This document shows, piece after piece, positions 20,828-33,967 of a stretch of DNA of 57,452 nt. The notes under the pieces are model-generated. The model ran no database searches, had not been told where the DNA came from, and saw nothing but the letters and a program-made list of their open reading frames with translations. Positions within the stretch are counted from its first letter, which is position 1. The number at the start of each line of letters is the position of its first letter. The DNA comes from Mucor racemosus (taxonomy: Eukaryota; Mucoromycota; Mucoromycetes; Mucorales; Mucoraceae), in contig JAPEHQ010000029.1 in NCBI GenBank assembly GCA_027405735.1, positions 10,001 to 67,452 on the forward strand, given 5' to 3'. Position numbers and translations under genes: made by a program.

Positions 20828-23421
20828 ATGGCTTCCAGTCAACTGAAAAAGACACCCTGCAATGGTAAGATAACAACTCTTTTATTATTATTATTATTAT
20901 TTATTAAACTGAAGAAATCAAAATAGGTTGTCGAGAAAAAAAGCGTAAATGCACATATGAACAGCCATGTCCAAGGTAAATTCATATAGTTTATATATTC
21001 ATATTCATATGTATTTAGTATTCTTACATTTATTCTTATTTTTACAGATGTGTTAAGGCTGGTACAGAATGTACGTATACGATGATGCCTTCACCAAAAG
21101 ATATGGAATATATGCAAGAACTCGAATATATAAATCAAATAGATGCAATTCAGCATCAAATATCTTGTATGGAAAACGAAATTGGCATATTAAAATTAGC
21201 AAAAGAAAATGAATCAACACAAACTGATAAACAACCGAAATTACAATCACCACCTGCACCGAATTTACAAGATTATCCATCGCCTGTGTCATTAGGAAAC
21301 TCAGCATCTTTTATGTTTGAAGATCACCATCATAAGCATAAACATAGGCATAAACACGGTCCTATGTCTTTACAAGATCCTTTTATTGATTATGAAGGAG
21401 TACCACCACCATTACCAAAAGCTCAATATCCACCATCACCGCCAAGAGCTTTTGATGATACAGAATGGACGCAAACAGAAAGATTTTACGCACATAAAAG
21501 GAGATTTAAAAATGGCAAAAAGAAGAATCATCACCATCATTTAATCAAAAGTAATAATATTCAAGTGGAATTGGTATCGCAACAAGAGAATGAATCAAAG
21601 TCTTGGGCTTTGACAGTGAAAAATGGCAATATGACAATTGAAACATTTATCAACTCACATGCGCAACTCATGTCCTGTCTCAGTGGCATGGTATCAACAG
21701 CAATTTATCAAGAGAAAACCCAACAGCTACCGTTTCCATTCAATATTGAACCGGTAAGCCATGAAACAGCCATGAACAAAGTAATGGGTATCTTGATCTG
21801 GAGAAAATATGGTAGATCTCGATTCAAGAGTTTGACCAAATACACTCCCGTTTTGATGCATTCTGTTGCACCACAACAAATCACTCGCGTCATACCTGTA
21901 GAAGATCTTACAACCATCACCATGCATCTTTTACTCGCATACTTTCAATGCCAACATTTGTGTCATTTTACACTGTATATTCCTGAATTTGTGGATTTAT
22001 TCATGAATGGTGACCTACTCAAATCACCTGCCGTCATGGCACTTTGTAGCAACCTTTGTCAACAATGTTGTAGGCATACTATTGATATTATACCTCTTGA
22101 AGCAACAAAAGACTATGGATTATATTATTTCGAGCAGGCTCGAGAATTGATTGAAGATAAATTTGATGAAATCAGTTTGGAAACATTGATTACTTATTCA
22201 TTCATGGCCATGTATAAACTAAAGACCAAAGATGATCATGAAGCAGATAAATACTTAGCCATTGCAGAACGTATTTATAGTATGTTGTTGCCTTTACATG
22301 AATATCAACCTTCCAACCCAGAGGAACCTACTGGTGAATCGATGCTTTTCAGTAGAATGTTTCGTTCTATGAATCATTGCAGATCTGTAATAGAACTTCA
22401 TGATGCCATGAATCGTATGTTTAAAGTACGTGGTATGGGACCTCACAAATTATTCCAATTGTTGGATAGCCAAGATGCTGTTAAAATACATATATTTCCT
22501 GGTGATTCTCCTCGAGAAGTGCAATTTATCAAAATGAAGCATTACATGTGTATGTTGCAACAAGCTATCAAGGATGGTGCTCGTTGTGCTGCTGCATCCG
22601 ATTTTCCGTCTTACATTGGCGTATTTGGACATCATATTGAAATGGCTATGCGAAATTGGTACAGAAATGTATTACCTGATAATTACCAACTCTCTTTACC
22701 GTTATTTGATGACCATATCAGTGATTTAGACTTTTTTACAACATTGGAAATAGAATGTGTCGAATCACCAATCCCTCTACTAACAACAGTTGCACTTTAC
22801 AATGAATACCTGATCATGGCAAAATCTTATATACCTAAAAATCCCTCAGAAGCTAAACTGGATACTGAAGAATTAATCAAGAAATTCAAGCAAATGCAAT
22901 ATAGTACTGCACATGATATAAATGGTAGACAAGATCCTTCTGCTCATAAAGATTACGATCATTCAAACTTTTGGTTTAAAGTAATTGGAAAGGTGAGATA
23001 TTTCAAGAAATACCATCATCAACAATTTTCAAATGAAGAACTGGAGCTATCTGATGAAGAATATTTCACAAAATTCATTCGAGCTTTAAATCTATCAAAA
23101 CTTAATTTCGACATGCCTCTTATTCATACATCTGTTAAATCAGCTTTAAATACGGTGCGTATTGTACAGTTTTTAGTGTCACATGACTGTGCTTGTTTCT
23201 TGGATTTAAGATGGATCATGAATGCTTGGGATATTTTATTGAGGGCAGCAAGATTTAGATATCAACAGCCAGATGATAAGACAGTTACTTTGGATCGTAT
23301 TCGTGCAAACTTGATCTTGTGTTTATCCATTGTAAAGGAACAACTTGATTTTAATAATCGTGATCCAGAAGGTGAACTCATGACTGAAATGGATCAACAA
23401 TTTGAAGAATTATTTGCTTGA
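20828..23421 (+). CDS. Zn2Cys6 fungal transcription factor
   Basis: Three exons: 20828-20864, 20927-20975, 21048-23421; total 819 residues. Two small 5' exons and the start of the third spell a perfect binuclear zinc cluster: CNGCREKKRKC-x5-C-x2-C-x6-C (residues 11-37), ending CPRCVKAGTEC. A short coiled region follows (MQELEYINQIDAIQHQ), then a His-rich low-complexity stretch (HHHKHKHRHKH, about 125-137; and HHHHL near 190). The large C-terminal part is helical and resembles the regulatory middle-homology region of these factors, without motifs I can name. It binds DNA in the nucleus; target genes are unknown. It is convergent with the P450 gene, 132 bp apart at the 3' ends. Starting at the downstream ATG at 21082 would lose the zinc cluster, so the spliced start is preferred. 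Confidence 0.9.
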
Positions 23422-23553
23422 TAATCTCTTTATGTATATATAGTTTTTTTATTATTATTATTATTCCATTTTGTAAATAAATATATTAGGTTTTTTTTTT
23501 ATGGTATTATTGATGAGGGAGGAGATAGCGGGGGACGGAGGGGGGGGGGGTAT

Positions 23554-25137
23554 TTAACGTTTGATGAATTCAATGGTTGATCCTTTAGTTTCTGTTCTAC
23601 CAATCCAAGACCAAATACTTGTAGTAGATTCAATTTTCTCTGTAACATCTCCACCAACAAGTGTATATTGTTTAACAAGTTGTACCAATGCAGCAACCAA
23701 TAAATCTTGGCTTGCTTTAGATGCAATACAGGCACGACGACCAGCACCGAATGCCAAATGATCACTAGCAGGTTTTTTATCGTTTTCAAAAAGAGGACTC
23801 ATCATTTTAGGAGGTTGCATAAATCGATTAGGATTAAAGTTTTGAGGCTTGGAGTAATATCTACTATCACTATGAATAGCGTGAACATTAACTACTAATT
23901 CAGTATCTGCATCTACACGATAAAGAGAACCATCTAATTCTAAATCATAATCTGTACGAGGACCATAGCTGAGAATACGATTGGGTGTATCGTAACGCAA
24001 ACTCTCGTTTACAAAAGCATAGGCCAAAGTCTTGTCTTCACTTGTAGTTTCCTGCTTGAGCCTTTCTTGAAGCTCTGGTTCAGTAGCTAAACGTTGAATT
24101 AATGTGAAAAGTGCAGAAGCCAAATAAGTATAAGCGTGAAGGGTCATATGGACAGAATTGACCAAGATTTCATCCTTGGAAAGTTGTACAGGCTCAGGAT
24201 CGTTTTTAGAAGGCTCAATGTTTAACAAACTCTTTATAATTGAATCCAATTTTCCGTTGTTTGACCAGTGTTTGATTTGCTCTGGACTCAAAGGAACATC
24301 TCCTTTCAATTTATATACTTGTTCAAACCAAGGGAGCACTACCTCCAAGATTTGGTTACGCAAATCTAAATTTTTAGAATCCAAAGTGAATAAACTCTTG
24401 ACATCCAACCAGCTATTGATAGCAGGAAAAAATTGGCCCATACGATTGTATTTACGTGTTTGTCTCTCCTCTAAGGCATGACACTTTTGAATCAAAGTCA
24501 TCATAGCTACAGGATCTCTTTCAGTATTCTTGTTGGGACCCATTACCATAGTTAAAGCAGAATCCATTGCCACCATATCCACCAACTGACGCAATTGTTT
24601 AGCACTCAACTTGCCATTTCCTTCTTCAAGACCAATTCCATATGTCAATTTCTTTGCTTGCTCCTTGAACAACTTTGAAAATTGAGGTGAATACAATTTA
24701 CCCACAACAATATATGTTGCTCTTCTGATTCTCATCCAATACTTGTCAAATGGAGCCGAAAAGACTGTTTTACATTGATCTGTTTGTAACTTTTCAAAGG
24801 TGTCCGAAGGTAGGCGAGATGAATTGAGTTGCTCCTTTTCTATCAATACCTTGTTTACTAAATCAGCACTGTTCAATACCAAAATTCGCTTGAAACCTAA
24901 TCTGACCGAGAATAAATCCCCTAATTGCTTGGACCATCTTGTAAGTGCATGATATGAATCTTGCTCGAATTCTGTATAACCACCAATGAACCATGATAAA
25001 TCTTGAGGACTTGGTGCCCATGGACTTTTAAGTGTGCCATCTTCCTTTTTGTTATGCCAAATTAACTTTTGGCCAAATTTAGAAACGATGAATGTGAGTG
25101 CTATAGAAACAAGATATGAAAGAACGGTTCCTATCAT
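23554..25137 (-). CDS. Cytochrome P450 monooxygenase
   Basis: A single-exon gene of 527 residues. An N-terminal membrane anchor (TVLSYLVSIALTFIVSKF, about 3-21) is followed by a P450 fold: a WMRIRRA C-helix (about 133-139), ExxR in the K helix as ESLR (FVNESLRYDTP, about 386-396), the meander with FNPNRF (about 447-452) and the haem-binding loop FGAGRRACIA (about 478-487) with its Cys thiolate ligand. Microsomal class II P450s use NADPH-P450 reductase in the ER. The I-helix segment reads MTLHAYTYLAS instead of the usual [AG]GxD[T]T, so the acidic residue of the proton-relay pair is missing. The CxG/A glycine after the Cys is Ala, which is tolerated in the superfamily. Substrate and CYP family are not assigned. 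A G-run and stop lie at 23535-23556. Confidence 0.9.
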   Translation of the reverse strand: MIGTVLSYLVSIALTFIVSKFGQKLIWHNKKEDGTLKSPWAPSPQDLSWFIGGYTEFEQDSYHALTRWSKQLGDLFSVRLGFKRILVLNSADLVNKVLIEKEQLNSSRLPSDTFEKLQTDQCKTVFSAPFDKYWMRIRRATYIVVGKLYSPQFSKLFKEQAKKLTYGIGLEEGNGKLSAKQLRQLVDMVAMDSALTMVMGPNKNTERDPVAMMTLIQKCHALEERQTRKYNRMGQFFPAINSWLDVKSLFTLDSKNLDLRNQILEVVLPWFEQVYKLKGDVPLSPEQIKHWSNNGKLDSIIKSLLNIEPSKNDPEPVQLSKDEILVNSVHMTLHAYTYLASALFTLIQRLATEPELQERLKQETTSEDKTLAYAFVNESLRYDTPNRILSYGPRTDYDLELDGSLYRVDADTELVVNVHAIHSDSRYYSKPQNFNPNRFMQPPKMMSPLFENDKKPASDHLAFGAGRRACIASKASQDLLVAALVQLVKQYTLVGGDVTEKIESTTSIWSWIGRTETKGSTIEFIKR

Positions 25138-26454
25138 TTTGTTTAATGTAAGAGAGAAAAAAAAAAGATGAAGGGAAAGAAGGCGATGATGAACAAAAGA
25201 GTTTTTTTTTTTTATTTTTTTTTATGGTTTTAAAAAACTTGCCACTCATAAAAATTGTCTTAAAAAGGAGTGAATGTATATATTTGGAATTTTGATCCCA
25301 AATAATTTGTATGGTTTGTGATACTTGTTTTTTTTTGTTGGTCATACAAGGAATTAAAAAGCTAATCGCTTGGTATCGCATGATAAAGAAATTGGGAATA
25401 AAAATTATTCTGATTAGATATGCATGTTTTTATTAGAGAATCAGAGTTTACATTGCATTGATATGTATCATTTTTTCGCAAAATGGCGCTTTTTTTTTTT
25501 TTTTTTTTTTTTTTTGGAATGTTTATTTCCTATTGGACTTGGACAAAGAGATCAACCTATATGATGAAACAAGGGAAAGCTGGGATCAACGCCATGAAAT
25601 AGGTAATTGTCAATACCAAGTACAAGAATCAAGATATATGTACCATATATAAACATGCTACACCAACCAAAGTGTGTAAAGTTGTTGATGTTCAAACTTC
25701 TAAATTAGTAAAATAAATTACTATATATCACCAATTAATTGCTTCCACAAATAAGAATATCAAGGGATCAGTAATTATGAAATTTTTCATGATAGTTTAA
25801 CGGAAATGTTGATTTTTACAACGAGACAAGAGTATTTGAAATTTTTTTTGTTCAACTCACAGAGAAATAAAAGGATTTTTATAATTCTACATTATTGTAA
25901 ATGCTGTTTAAAGTATGCTTCAACTGGGGAAATTTACTAGATACAAGTACGTGCGATTATTTTATTAATAAGCTAAATACATTTACAAAATAACTTTGCC
26001 TAGTGATACTGGGGTTCGTTTTATTCAATAATTGCTTTTTAGTTTGCAAAAAACAAAATATGTTGCAAAATGTGTTTACATCAAGTTTTATAACTTTTTA
26101 ATTTTACATATATCGAACTGTACCGTTTAGGATGGATTTACGTTAAAAATGTATACTCAAATGCCAACTCAAACTTTTGAAATGTACATGATATACATAG
26201 TTGTAAATCTTATTTTTTAAAAATGTTGATAGACATATTGCACCAGCATAAATAGCGACAAAATAAGGAGCAATTATTTGCAATTGTAGACCCCTTTTAG
26301 ATAAGGAAACGCAAGTGTTTTATCACTTTTTAAACTAGCCATCATCTCATTTGGTTTTATTGGACTCTCTAGTTGACAGGTTTCTTTGACTTGCATAGTT
26401 AAAATGCGTTTTGATACTTTTTTATTTGTAGGTACCTACTGGTGTAGAATTTGA
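25138..26454. other. Intergenic region
   Basis: Promoter side of the P450 gene, then AT-rich DNA with a T-run at about 25490-25515. No gene is recognised. Confidence 0.5.
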
Positions 26455-28035
26455 ATTTTCATGGTTTTTCAATCTTCAACATCGGAGTGTGCTCTCTTTT
26501 CTATAACTAACCTCATATTAAACATTTTTAGGATATACTTTAGGCACTACTAAACAGATATAAATTGGTCGCATTATGCTACCTATCCCTAAATTTATTT
26601 TACATCTCACAAAAGACTCAAAAACGCGTAAAATTCGCTGCTTTTTCCTTGAAAACTGGGCCTCACTGTTCATCCCTGATCTACTTTTTTTTTCACTAAA
26701 TAACACCAAGAAAAAATTATATGCCAATGTACCTGAGATGTTCAGCTTTAATCCAAAAACGAGTATCCGGAAATATCCTACTTTTTGCAGTTGGTATTAA
26801 TTTTTCAATGTTAAGGTTTCAGATTTTTTACGCGTATTTTACTGCTAATGTATTGAAAACTTTGAGGCTTCATATCTCCAGAAAAAATTAAGCTATACTA
26901 CCACTTTCCAATAATAAAATTTACTTGTTTTGAGGCGCTCTATAACATATTTTAATATAAAAAAATTTTGGGCACTTTTATTTTTTTTTTCATTTTTTTG
27001 GGTATTTATATAGTAAGTTTCAAAATATTGGTTAAATCGAGTAACATTTTTTTTGCATTCATGTCATCCAGCTCGTTGAGCTCTCTCAGACCCAATTTAG
27101 AGTTTTTTGAAATATTGATTTTTCGTGGAGATATACTCAAAAATATGTACAAAAAGGTACCTCCATTTCTGGCGTCCATTTTTCCCTTGTATACCCTCAT
27201 CCCAAATTCTGAAACAGAAAAAAATTTGGACAAAAATGTTGTTTCCTCTACAAATAATGCAGCTAAAAAACTTTGCAGTAGCCCGATCGATAGATAATTA
27301 TTTTGCGCATTATTTCAGTTTATTATATTTTAAGTATGCTTATAAAAAGTAACGCGTATCTTCAAAAAACCTCCAAAATTTCAATTGCATTTTGCGCAAA
27401 ATTTCACGTGAAAATGTTTTTCAAATTTTATATAGATGGATGCAGAATTTAAAACTGTACAAAAACCATTTAATACACTAGGTCTACTTACTTTGCAGTT
27501 CATGAGCATTTAAACAATCTTGTTTTTTGAATCATTTTTCGTCCATTTTTTCGTAGCGATTTTTGGACCCCGTTATGATAGGTTATAAGCTGTGATAAAA
27601 ACTATTATTTTAATTATCTCGACGAAAAATCAATATTTTTTGCTGAAACAAAACACGCAGAGTAGCCTGGAGTTAGATCTATCTTATTTAAAATTTTTTA
27701 CATAGTTTGACTCAATATTGGGCGAAAAAATTCGAAACCCATTTAAAAACCACCTGAAACCTACTTTTTACAACCATAAGAAATCGATCATAGGAGCCTT
27801 ATCTCAGCGGATTTCAATCCTAATAACTTCCAACTTTACATGAAAGTAGGGACACATCGTTGACATGCTGATCTCAAAGAGCAACATCCGTAACCTACTG
27901 TGTGTTGAGAAACTCATCACCAAAGTGCGCTTATAGCTTGTTGCGCATTTTTATTGAAAACAATTTAAATAGAATCCCTATGAATATCAATCCAAGTAAT
28001 CTAGTACTCTTCATGAATATATATATGAATAGGTA
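26455..28035 (+). repeat. Solo copy of the long terminal repeat
   Basis: Near full-length copy of the right arm (12505-14070) in reverse-complement orientation, and in the same orientation as the left arm. Similarity starts weakly at about 26455 and ends about 28035, after CTATGAATATCAATCCAAGT. No internal helicase or cargo follows on either side, so it is a solo arm. Two overlapping frames (27006-27233 minus, 75 codons; 26968-27297 plus, 109 codons) are nearly identical to those in the right arm. Confidence 0.85.
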
Positions 28036-29277
28036 CTTCTAATATTGATCCACAGGATTGAAAAACATTTAGCCTCCCTGAATTGCTGTGGAAGTGAAGA
28101 AATGAAAACCTGTACGTGTTTAAACAATTTTGTATGGGTTGTTTCAGATATCCTTTGGAAAATTTTATAAAGCCAAATAATAATTCGAAATTGAGTTCTG
28201 ATATTGCATTTAATGCACATTAGATGTGTGAATAATATATCTTAATTTTAGTAGCTAACAGCTGTTTTTGAAGGATTTTTAGACACATTTTTGAAAAAAA
28301 AAAAGTCTTTTCTTCTGCTTGAAAATTTAAATAATTGTACAAAATATCATTATGCAAATACGACCCGAAAAAAAAACTTGTTTAAGATGTTTGTACAATA
28401 ACGATATAAGCACGTTATTAGCAATTTTTTTCTATTGCCTTTAAATGTTATAAAGAAAATAAGAAGTTTTGATCTTACATATTTCATTGATCGATCTATA
28501 GGTTTTGATAAAGACAACAACAAGCGTTTTTGATTCTTTTTGAAATGATTGCAAAACGAAGCTTGAAAGAATATGCTCTCCGAATAACGCTCTTTTCTAA
28601 ATCTTTTTATTTAAAACAACCAAATAAAAAAATGCATTTGCACATTTTATATGCTTATTATTTAATGCCAATTTATTTTAAAATTTTGGCATTTCTCAAT
28701 CGCATGCAATAACTCTTTAAGATTCAATGAGCAATACTTGCGGCCCTTGAAATGTTTTTTGATCAGTGATTAATATCTAAAAACTAAGCGAAAGCTATAA
28801 TATTCTATATAATGAAATATCGACATGGTAGGTCTACTTGATCTACAGAATATAGAATCACATTTACTATTTCACGTGATATATATATACGGTGTATATA
28901 TATAAACTTAAATACTTGGGCGGTACCTTTTTATTTGAGGATACGACCAGTCAATATCTGGTATAAATTCATATTTGCAAAATCAATGTCCATGATTTGA
29001 TGTACAAGTAAACCTAACTTGTCAATTATAACAGTATCATATCTCCTATTATCCAAAAGAATTCTCTTTTTTTTTTTTCTTTTTTTTTTTTACACGTGAT
29101 GATGGAATTGCAACATCAATAATCCAAAGACAGTGAGCTTTTATCATTCGTAATGCAATATTTTATTCATTATTTTCGCTCTTACAATTCCGGCGCCAGA
29201 AATATTTATATATACTACAAGACCAAAAGAGAGAAACATTCTTTTTCCTTCTTCTATTTAATAAAAAAAAACTTGAT
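28036..29277. other. Intergenic region
   Basis: No gene is recognised. T-runs occur at 29068-29090. Two identical CACTTG-unrelated E-box octamers (listed separately) lie upstream of the USP7 gene. Confidence 0.45.
28873..29100. promoter_or_regulatory. Two CACGTGAT E-box octamers
   Basis: CACGTGAT occurs at 28873-28880 and 29093-29100, about 400 and 180 bp upstream of the USP7-like ATG. The core CACGTG is palindromic and is the site of bHLH factors such as Cbf1. The role is inferred only. Confidence 0.3.
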
Positions 29278-32200
29278 ATGGTCGACAAAACACAGCAGGA
29301 TAGTGTGGATACTTTACCCGAAACAAATATGGCTACGGAATCATTACCTCCAACAGAAGCAGTACCCGTAGTAGCAGATACAAAAGCTATCACTACTACG
29401 ACAACAACCACTAGCTCATCACCAACATTAGTAGATGTTAATCCTCTTGTTGATACCAATAAACCCCTCATTAATGATGGTAAATCTCTTGTATATACAA
29501 TACATAATATCCAACTAACTAACTTTATTATTATTATAGAGGAAGCCATGTTCAAGACAACTCTACCCGAAAGTAATGAATTAGAAACTGAGAGCGTTGG
29601 CTCCTTCCATTGGCATATCAACAACTGGAAGACTTTAGAAACAAAGACACATAGTCCAGTATTTGAAGTAAACGGTTTCCCTTGGTATGTATTCTTTTTT
29701 TTTTTTTTTTTTTATGGATATACAAATAAAAAAAATAAATAAAAAAACTAACCCATCTTTCAAGGCGTATCTTGTTGTTCCCTAAAGGAAACAATCAAAA
29801 GAAATCGGTTTCCGTTTATCTCGAAATTGCTAATCCTAAAGAACATGGAATAGCTGATGGTTGGCATACATGTGCTCAATTTGCGTTAGCCATCTCTAAC
29901 CCCGAGAATCCTACTAGTTATTATTTCAACAGTAAGTAATTTGTATATTAATAATACAAGATTGATTCAACTAAGAATCCTTTTATATAGCTGCCAATCA
30001 TCGTTTCTCTTCTGATGAAGTTGACTGGGGATTCACGCGTTTTTATGATATCGAAGATCTTGGTCAACAATCAGCTACTGGTAAAGGACCTTTCTTGATT
30101 AACAACAATAATGAAACAGTTATTTCTGTCTTTATCCGTGTTGTCAAAGATGAAACTGGTGTATTGTGGCATAATTTCGTCAATTACGATTCCCGCAAAG
30201 AAACAGGCTATGTCGGTATCAAAAATCAAGGAGCTACATGTTACATGAACTCACTGTTACAATCCTTGTATTGTACAAACAAATTCAGAAAAGCAGTGTA
30301 TGAAATCCCTACTGAAAATGATGAGCCTACAAAAAGTGTTGCTTTGGCTCTTCAACGATGTTTTTATAATTTGCAATATTCTTCTGATCCTATTGGAACA
30401 CTTGAGCTGACTAAATCTTTTGGTTGGGATTCTTTAGATGCATTTATGCAACATGATGTACAAGAATTTAATCGTGTCTTGCAAGATAATTTGGAAGAAA
30501 AGATGAAAGGCACACCTGCTGATGGCGCTATATCTAAATTGTTTGAAGGCAAAATGAAAAGTTATATCAAATGTATTAATGTTGATTATGAATCTTCTCG
30601 AGTTGAAGATTATTATGATATTCAATTAAATGTCAAGGGCTGCAAGGATTTGATTGATTCGTTTGATGATTATATTACTGTCGAAACTTTGGAAGGTGAT
30701 AATAAATATCAAGCTGAAGGTCATGGTCTTCAAGACGCTAATAAAGGTGTCATTTTCGAAAGCTTCCCTCCTGTTTTACATTTGCAATTGAAACGTTTTG
30801 AATATGATTTTATGAGAGATACCATGGTTAAGGTAATATAGAAATAATTGATTATGTAATAATGGGACACAGCTAACATTTCAAATAGATTAATGATCGT
30901 CATGAGTTCCCTGCAGAGATCAATTTAGACAAATACTGTTCTAAAGCAGATAACGATGGACCTTATGATTATGAACTTCATGGGTAAGACAAGCACCAAA
31001 TTAACAATATAAAAACACTAACGCGATACAAAATAGTGTTTTGGTGCATAGTGGTGATATTTCAGGTGGCCATTATTTCGCATTAATCAGACCTGAAAGC
31101 AACGATAAATGGTTCCGTTTCGATGATGATAGAGTTACACCTGTATCTAAAAAAGAAGTATTTGAAGAAAACTATGGCGACGAACCTCTTCGCGATGGTA
31201 AAGATCTTTCTTCTCCCCCTCCACCCTTCTTAAACGGCAATACACGAGTCAACAGTATTCGTATGATGAAGAGATTTACAAATGCTTACATGTTGGTCTA
31301 TATCAGAAAGAGTAAATTGGGTGAAATCTTGGGTCCTGTTTCAGAAAATGAAATTCCTGTTCATTTGAAACGTCGTTTAGATGATGAAAAGGCTTCTATC
31401 GAGAAACGTAAACAAGAAAGACAAGATATGCATTTGAATGTCAAGGTTGCTGTTGTTACAGATGAATCTTTCAAAGATTATCAAGGCTTTAATTTGGCTG
31501 TCTTTGATGATCGTTATTTAGAAGTGTCTCCTCATGTTCAAGTTTTCAAAGCACCCAAGACTGAAAAGATTAGTACATTCAAGCAGCAATTGGTGGATCA
31601 TTATAAATTGGATCCTGACAGATTCAGATTATGGACTATATTATATCGTCAAAATAAGACTGTACGTGTGAATCAAGCACTTTCTCCAGCAGATGAAAGA
31701 CAAAGTAAGTTATAAATTAATGTTATACATAAGGGCAAAATTTATTGAGCATTTCATAATAGCTGTCGAGAAAATGAGAGAATCTACCTGTGTCAGCACA
31801 CAAACTAACGGTTTTACTAAATTGTATTTGGAAATTCCTGAAAAGAATGAGCAATTACCAGTTATAAGAAATGATCAACAGATTTTATTCATCAAATACT
31901 TTGATATTAAGGCACAAAAGCTCAGAGGATTAGGTCATATCTTTGTCTCTTTCAACGAGAAGGTTGGTAGCATTTTATCTACCCTTGTTGAAAAAGCAGG
32001 TTTACCTAAAAGTACATCTATTCAACTCTTTGAAGAAGTCAAGCCCACGGCCATTGATCCTCTCAAGGGTGACATAACATTCCGTAAAGCAGAAATTCAA
32101 CATGGTGATATTGTATGCTTTCAACAAACTTTAACTGCAAAAGAAATTGACGAAATCACTAAAAACGGGCTTATCGCATCAGTCCCTGATTATTATACCT

Positions 32201-33306
32201 CTTTATACAATAGAGCTTGTATTTTATTCAAACCCAAGCCAAACACTACTACTACCACTACCACTACCACCACTACCACCACCACCAACAATAACAACAA
32301 CAACAATGATAACAATGCTGCACAACAAGAAGTTCAACTAACTTTAGATAGAACAGCAAATTATGTTACAGTTGCTAAAGCATTAGCTAGTAAACTCAAT
32401 GTGGAAGCTAGTAAAATTAGATTTACATCATCTAATAATATCACCCATCAACCTCGTGAAGTAGTTCATTACAAACCTGGTACTCGATTAGAAGAAATGA
32501 TGATTGGTTTACCTAAACCTCAAGATTATGCTCAAATTGTTAGCTTTGACAATATCAACATACCTGTCATGTTTTATGAAGTAATGGATGAAGATGTAGC
32601 AGATTTGGAATCAAAACGTTCTATTGCAGTTAATATAATTGGTCCTAATTTACGTAAAGAGACTAAAGTTACTGCTCTGTTGCCTCGTACAGGTTCTGTA
32701 CGTCAGTTACTGGATCAAGTGATTGCAAAGGGTAAAATGGAAGTCAAGGATCCCAACAAGATTCGATTGTATGAAGCTGTGGATGGTAAAGTGACGAAGG
32801 AATTTTCACCTGATCAAACTGTAGATAATGTAGCTGTTGATAAAACTGCCATTGTATACGCAGAGGTAAAAAAAAAAAGCGGCATAACATTATTCTATCA
32901 TGTAATCTAACATATAAAACAGCCTATTCCAAAAGATGAATTGGAAATGAATCTAGATGAAGATCGTCTCGTTCAAGTTGTTCATTATCATAATCATCCA
33001 ACAGATTTCCATAGTATTCCATTCAGATTTGTAGCAATCAAAGGAGAACCATTTGAAGAAACAAAAAAGAGATTACAAAAAAGAACTGGCTTAGGCGATA
33101 TGGATTGGAAAAAAGTTAAATTTACAATCTTGAGAAACTTGCATGCACCAGAACCTATTGTCAATATTATTGATCAACCCGCGGATTTCGAACTTCGTAA
33201 AGCTCGTCTCCAAGAGGAAGATGCTCTTGGTTTGGATCATATTGATAAATCGTCAAAGGGAAGATTTAGTAGTGTGTTTGAAAAGGGTATTTTCATTAGA
33301 GGTTAA
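29278..33306 (+). CDS. Ubiquitin carboxyl-terminal hydrolase, USP7/Ubp15 type
   Basis: Eight exons: 29278-29479, 29540-29684, 29765-29931, 29991-30832, 30889-30983, 31037-31704, 31763-32865, 32923-33306. They join in frame to 1201 residues (human USP7 has 1102). A Thr/Ser-rich N terminus leads to a MATH/TRAF-like domain (FHWHINNWKTLETKTHSPVF onward, about 90-225). The peptidase C19 domain has the Cys box GATCYMNSLLQ (Cys255), the His box SGGHYFALIRP (His496) and FDDD (Asp513), matching the USP7 triad spacing. The C-terminal ubiquitin-like repeats of the USP7 family follow to the end. Exon 7 contains a Thr tract and an Asn tract from an ACC/AAC microsatellite (about 32245-32315), likely a linker. 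USP7/Ubp15 removes ubiquitin from substrates in nucleus and cytosol; in yeast it affects cell-cycle entry and peroxisomes. All catalytic residues are present. Confidence 0.96.
32245..32315 (+). repeat. ACC/AAC trinucleotide microsatellite in coding exon
   Basis: Tandem ACT/ACC then AAC/AAT codons encode about 15 Thr and 7-8 Asn within the C-terminal half of the USP7-like protein. Length variation here would change a linker without shifting the frame. Confidence 0.85.
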
Positions 33307-33400
33307 CTGCAACAGCATAAAAAAAAAAAAAAAAGCTAATTTATATATCAACAACAATCAAATCATCATCAATATTGGGTTACCTTTCACCAACTATCCT

Positions 33401-33445
<45 letters not shown>

Positions 33446-33967
33446 AAAATCACCTTTTTTTCTTTTTTTTTTTTTTTTCTGTGCGGGGAAATTGAGCTTC
33501 GTACAAGGTTTTATAACAGCTTGATTTCTCGCAATTTATGTCGTTTTAACCTATAAAAAAATGCTGAGATGTACTTTATGTACTATAGAATTATTTATAT
33601 TAAGAGGATACACTTTTACCTACCCTTCAATTCGAGTCAAAACTCTTTAAAACGTAAAACATATATTTTCGGACAGTCAATTTGTAAGGACCCAATTTTG
33701 CATAAGGGTTTGTAAATGTGCTGGCATCCATAGTTTACAAGACTCTTGCAAAATAAAAAATATATGAACTTACTAAATATCTCTGTTCATGTTTATTTAA
33801 TTTAATGTTTACAATATAGAAAAAATCCTTTAAAACTTGAATATATATACTAAATATCTGTAGAAGATAAATAATTTTTTAATGACAACAAAAAATACAT
33901 GTTTTATGCACGCAACATGCAAGTAATTACTATTTCAGGGCTATAAAATACATATGATTAGTAGGTT
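33307..33967. other. Convergent 3' spacer
   Basis: Between the USP7-like gene (plus) and the PP2A B'' gene (minus). Holds an A-run (33319-33333) and long T-runs (33416-33440, 33466-33478). No gene is seen. Confidence 0.5.

Noticed and set aside
23561..24481. Plus-strand ORFs opposite the P450
   Set aside because: They are antisense shadows of an intact 527-codon P450 gene and have no motif.
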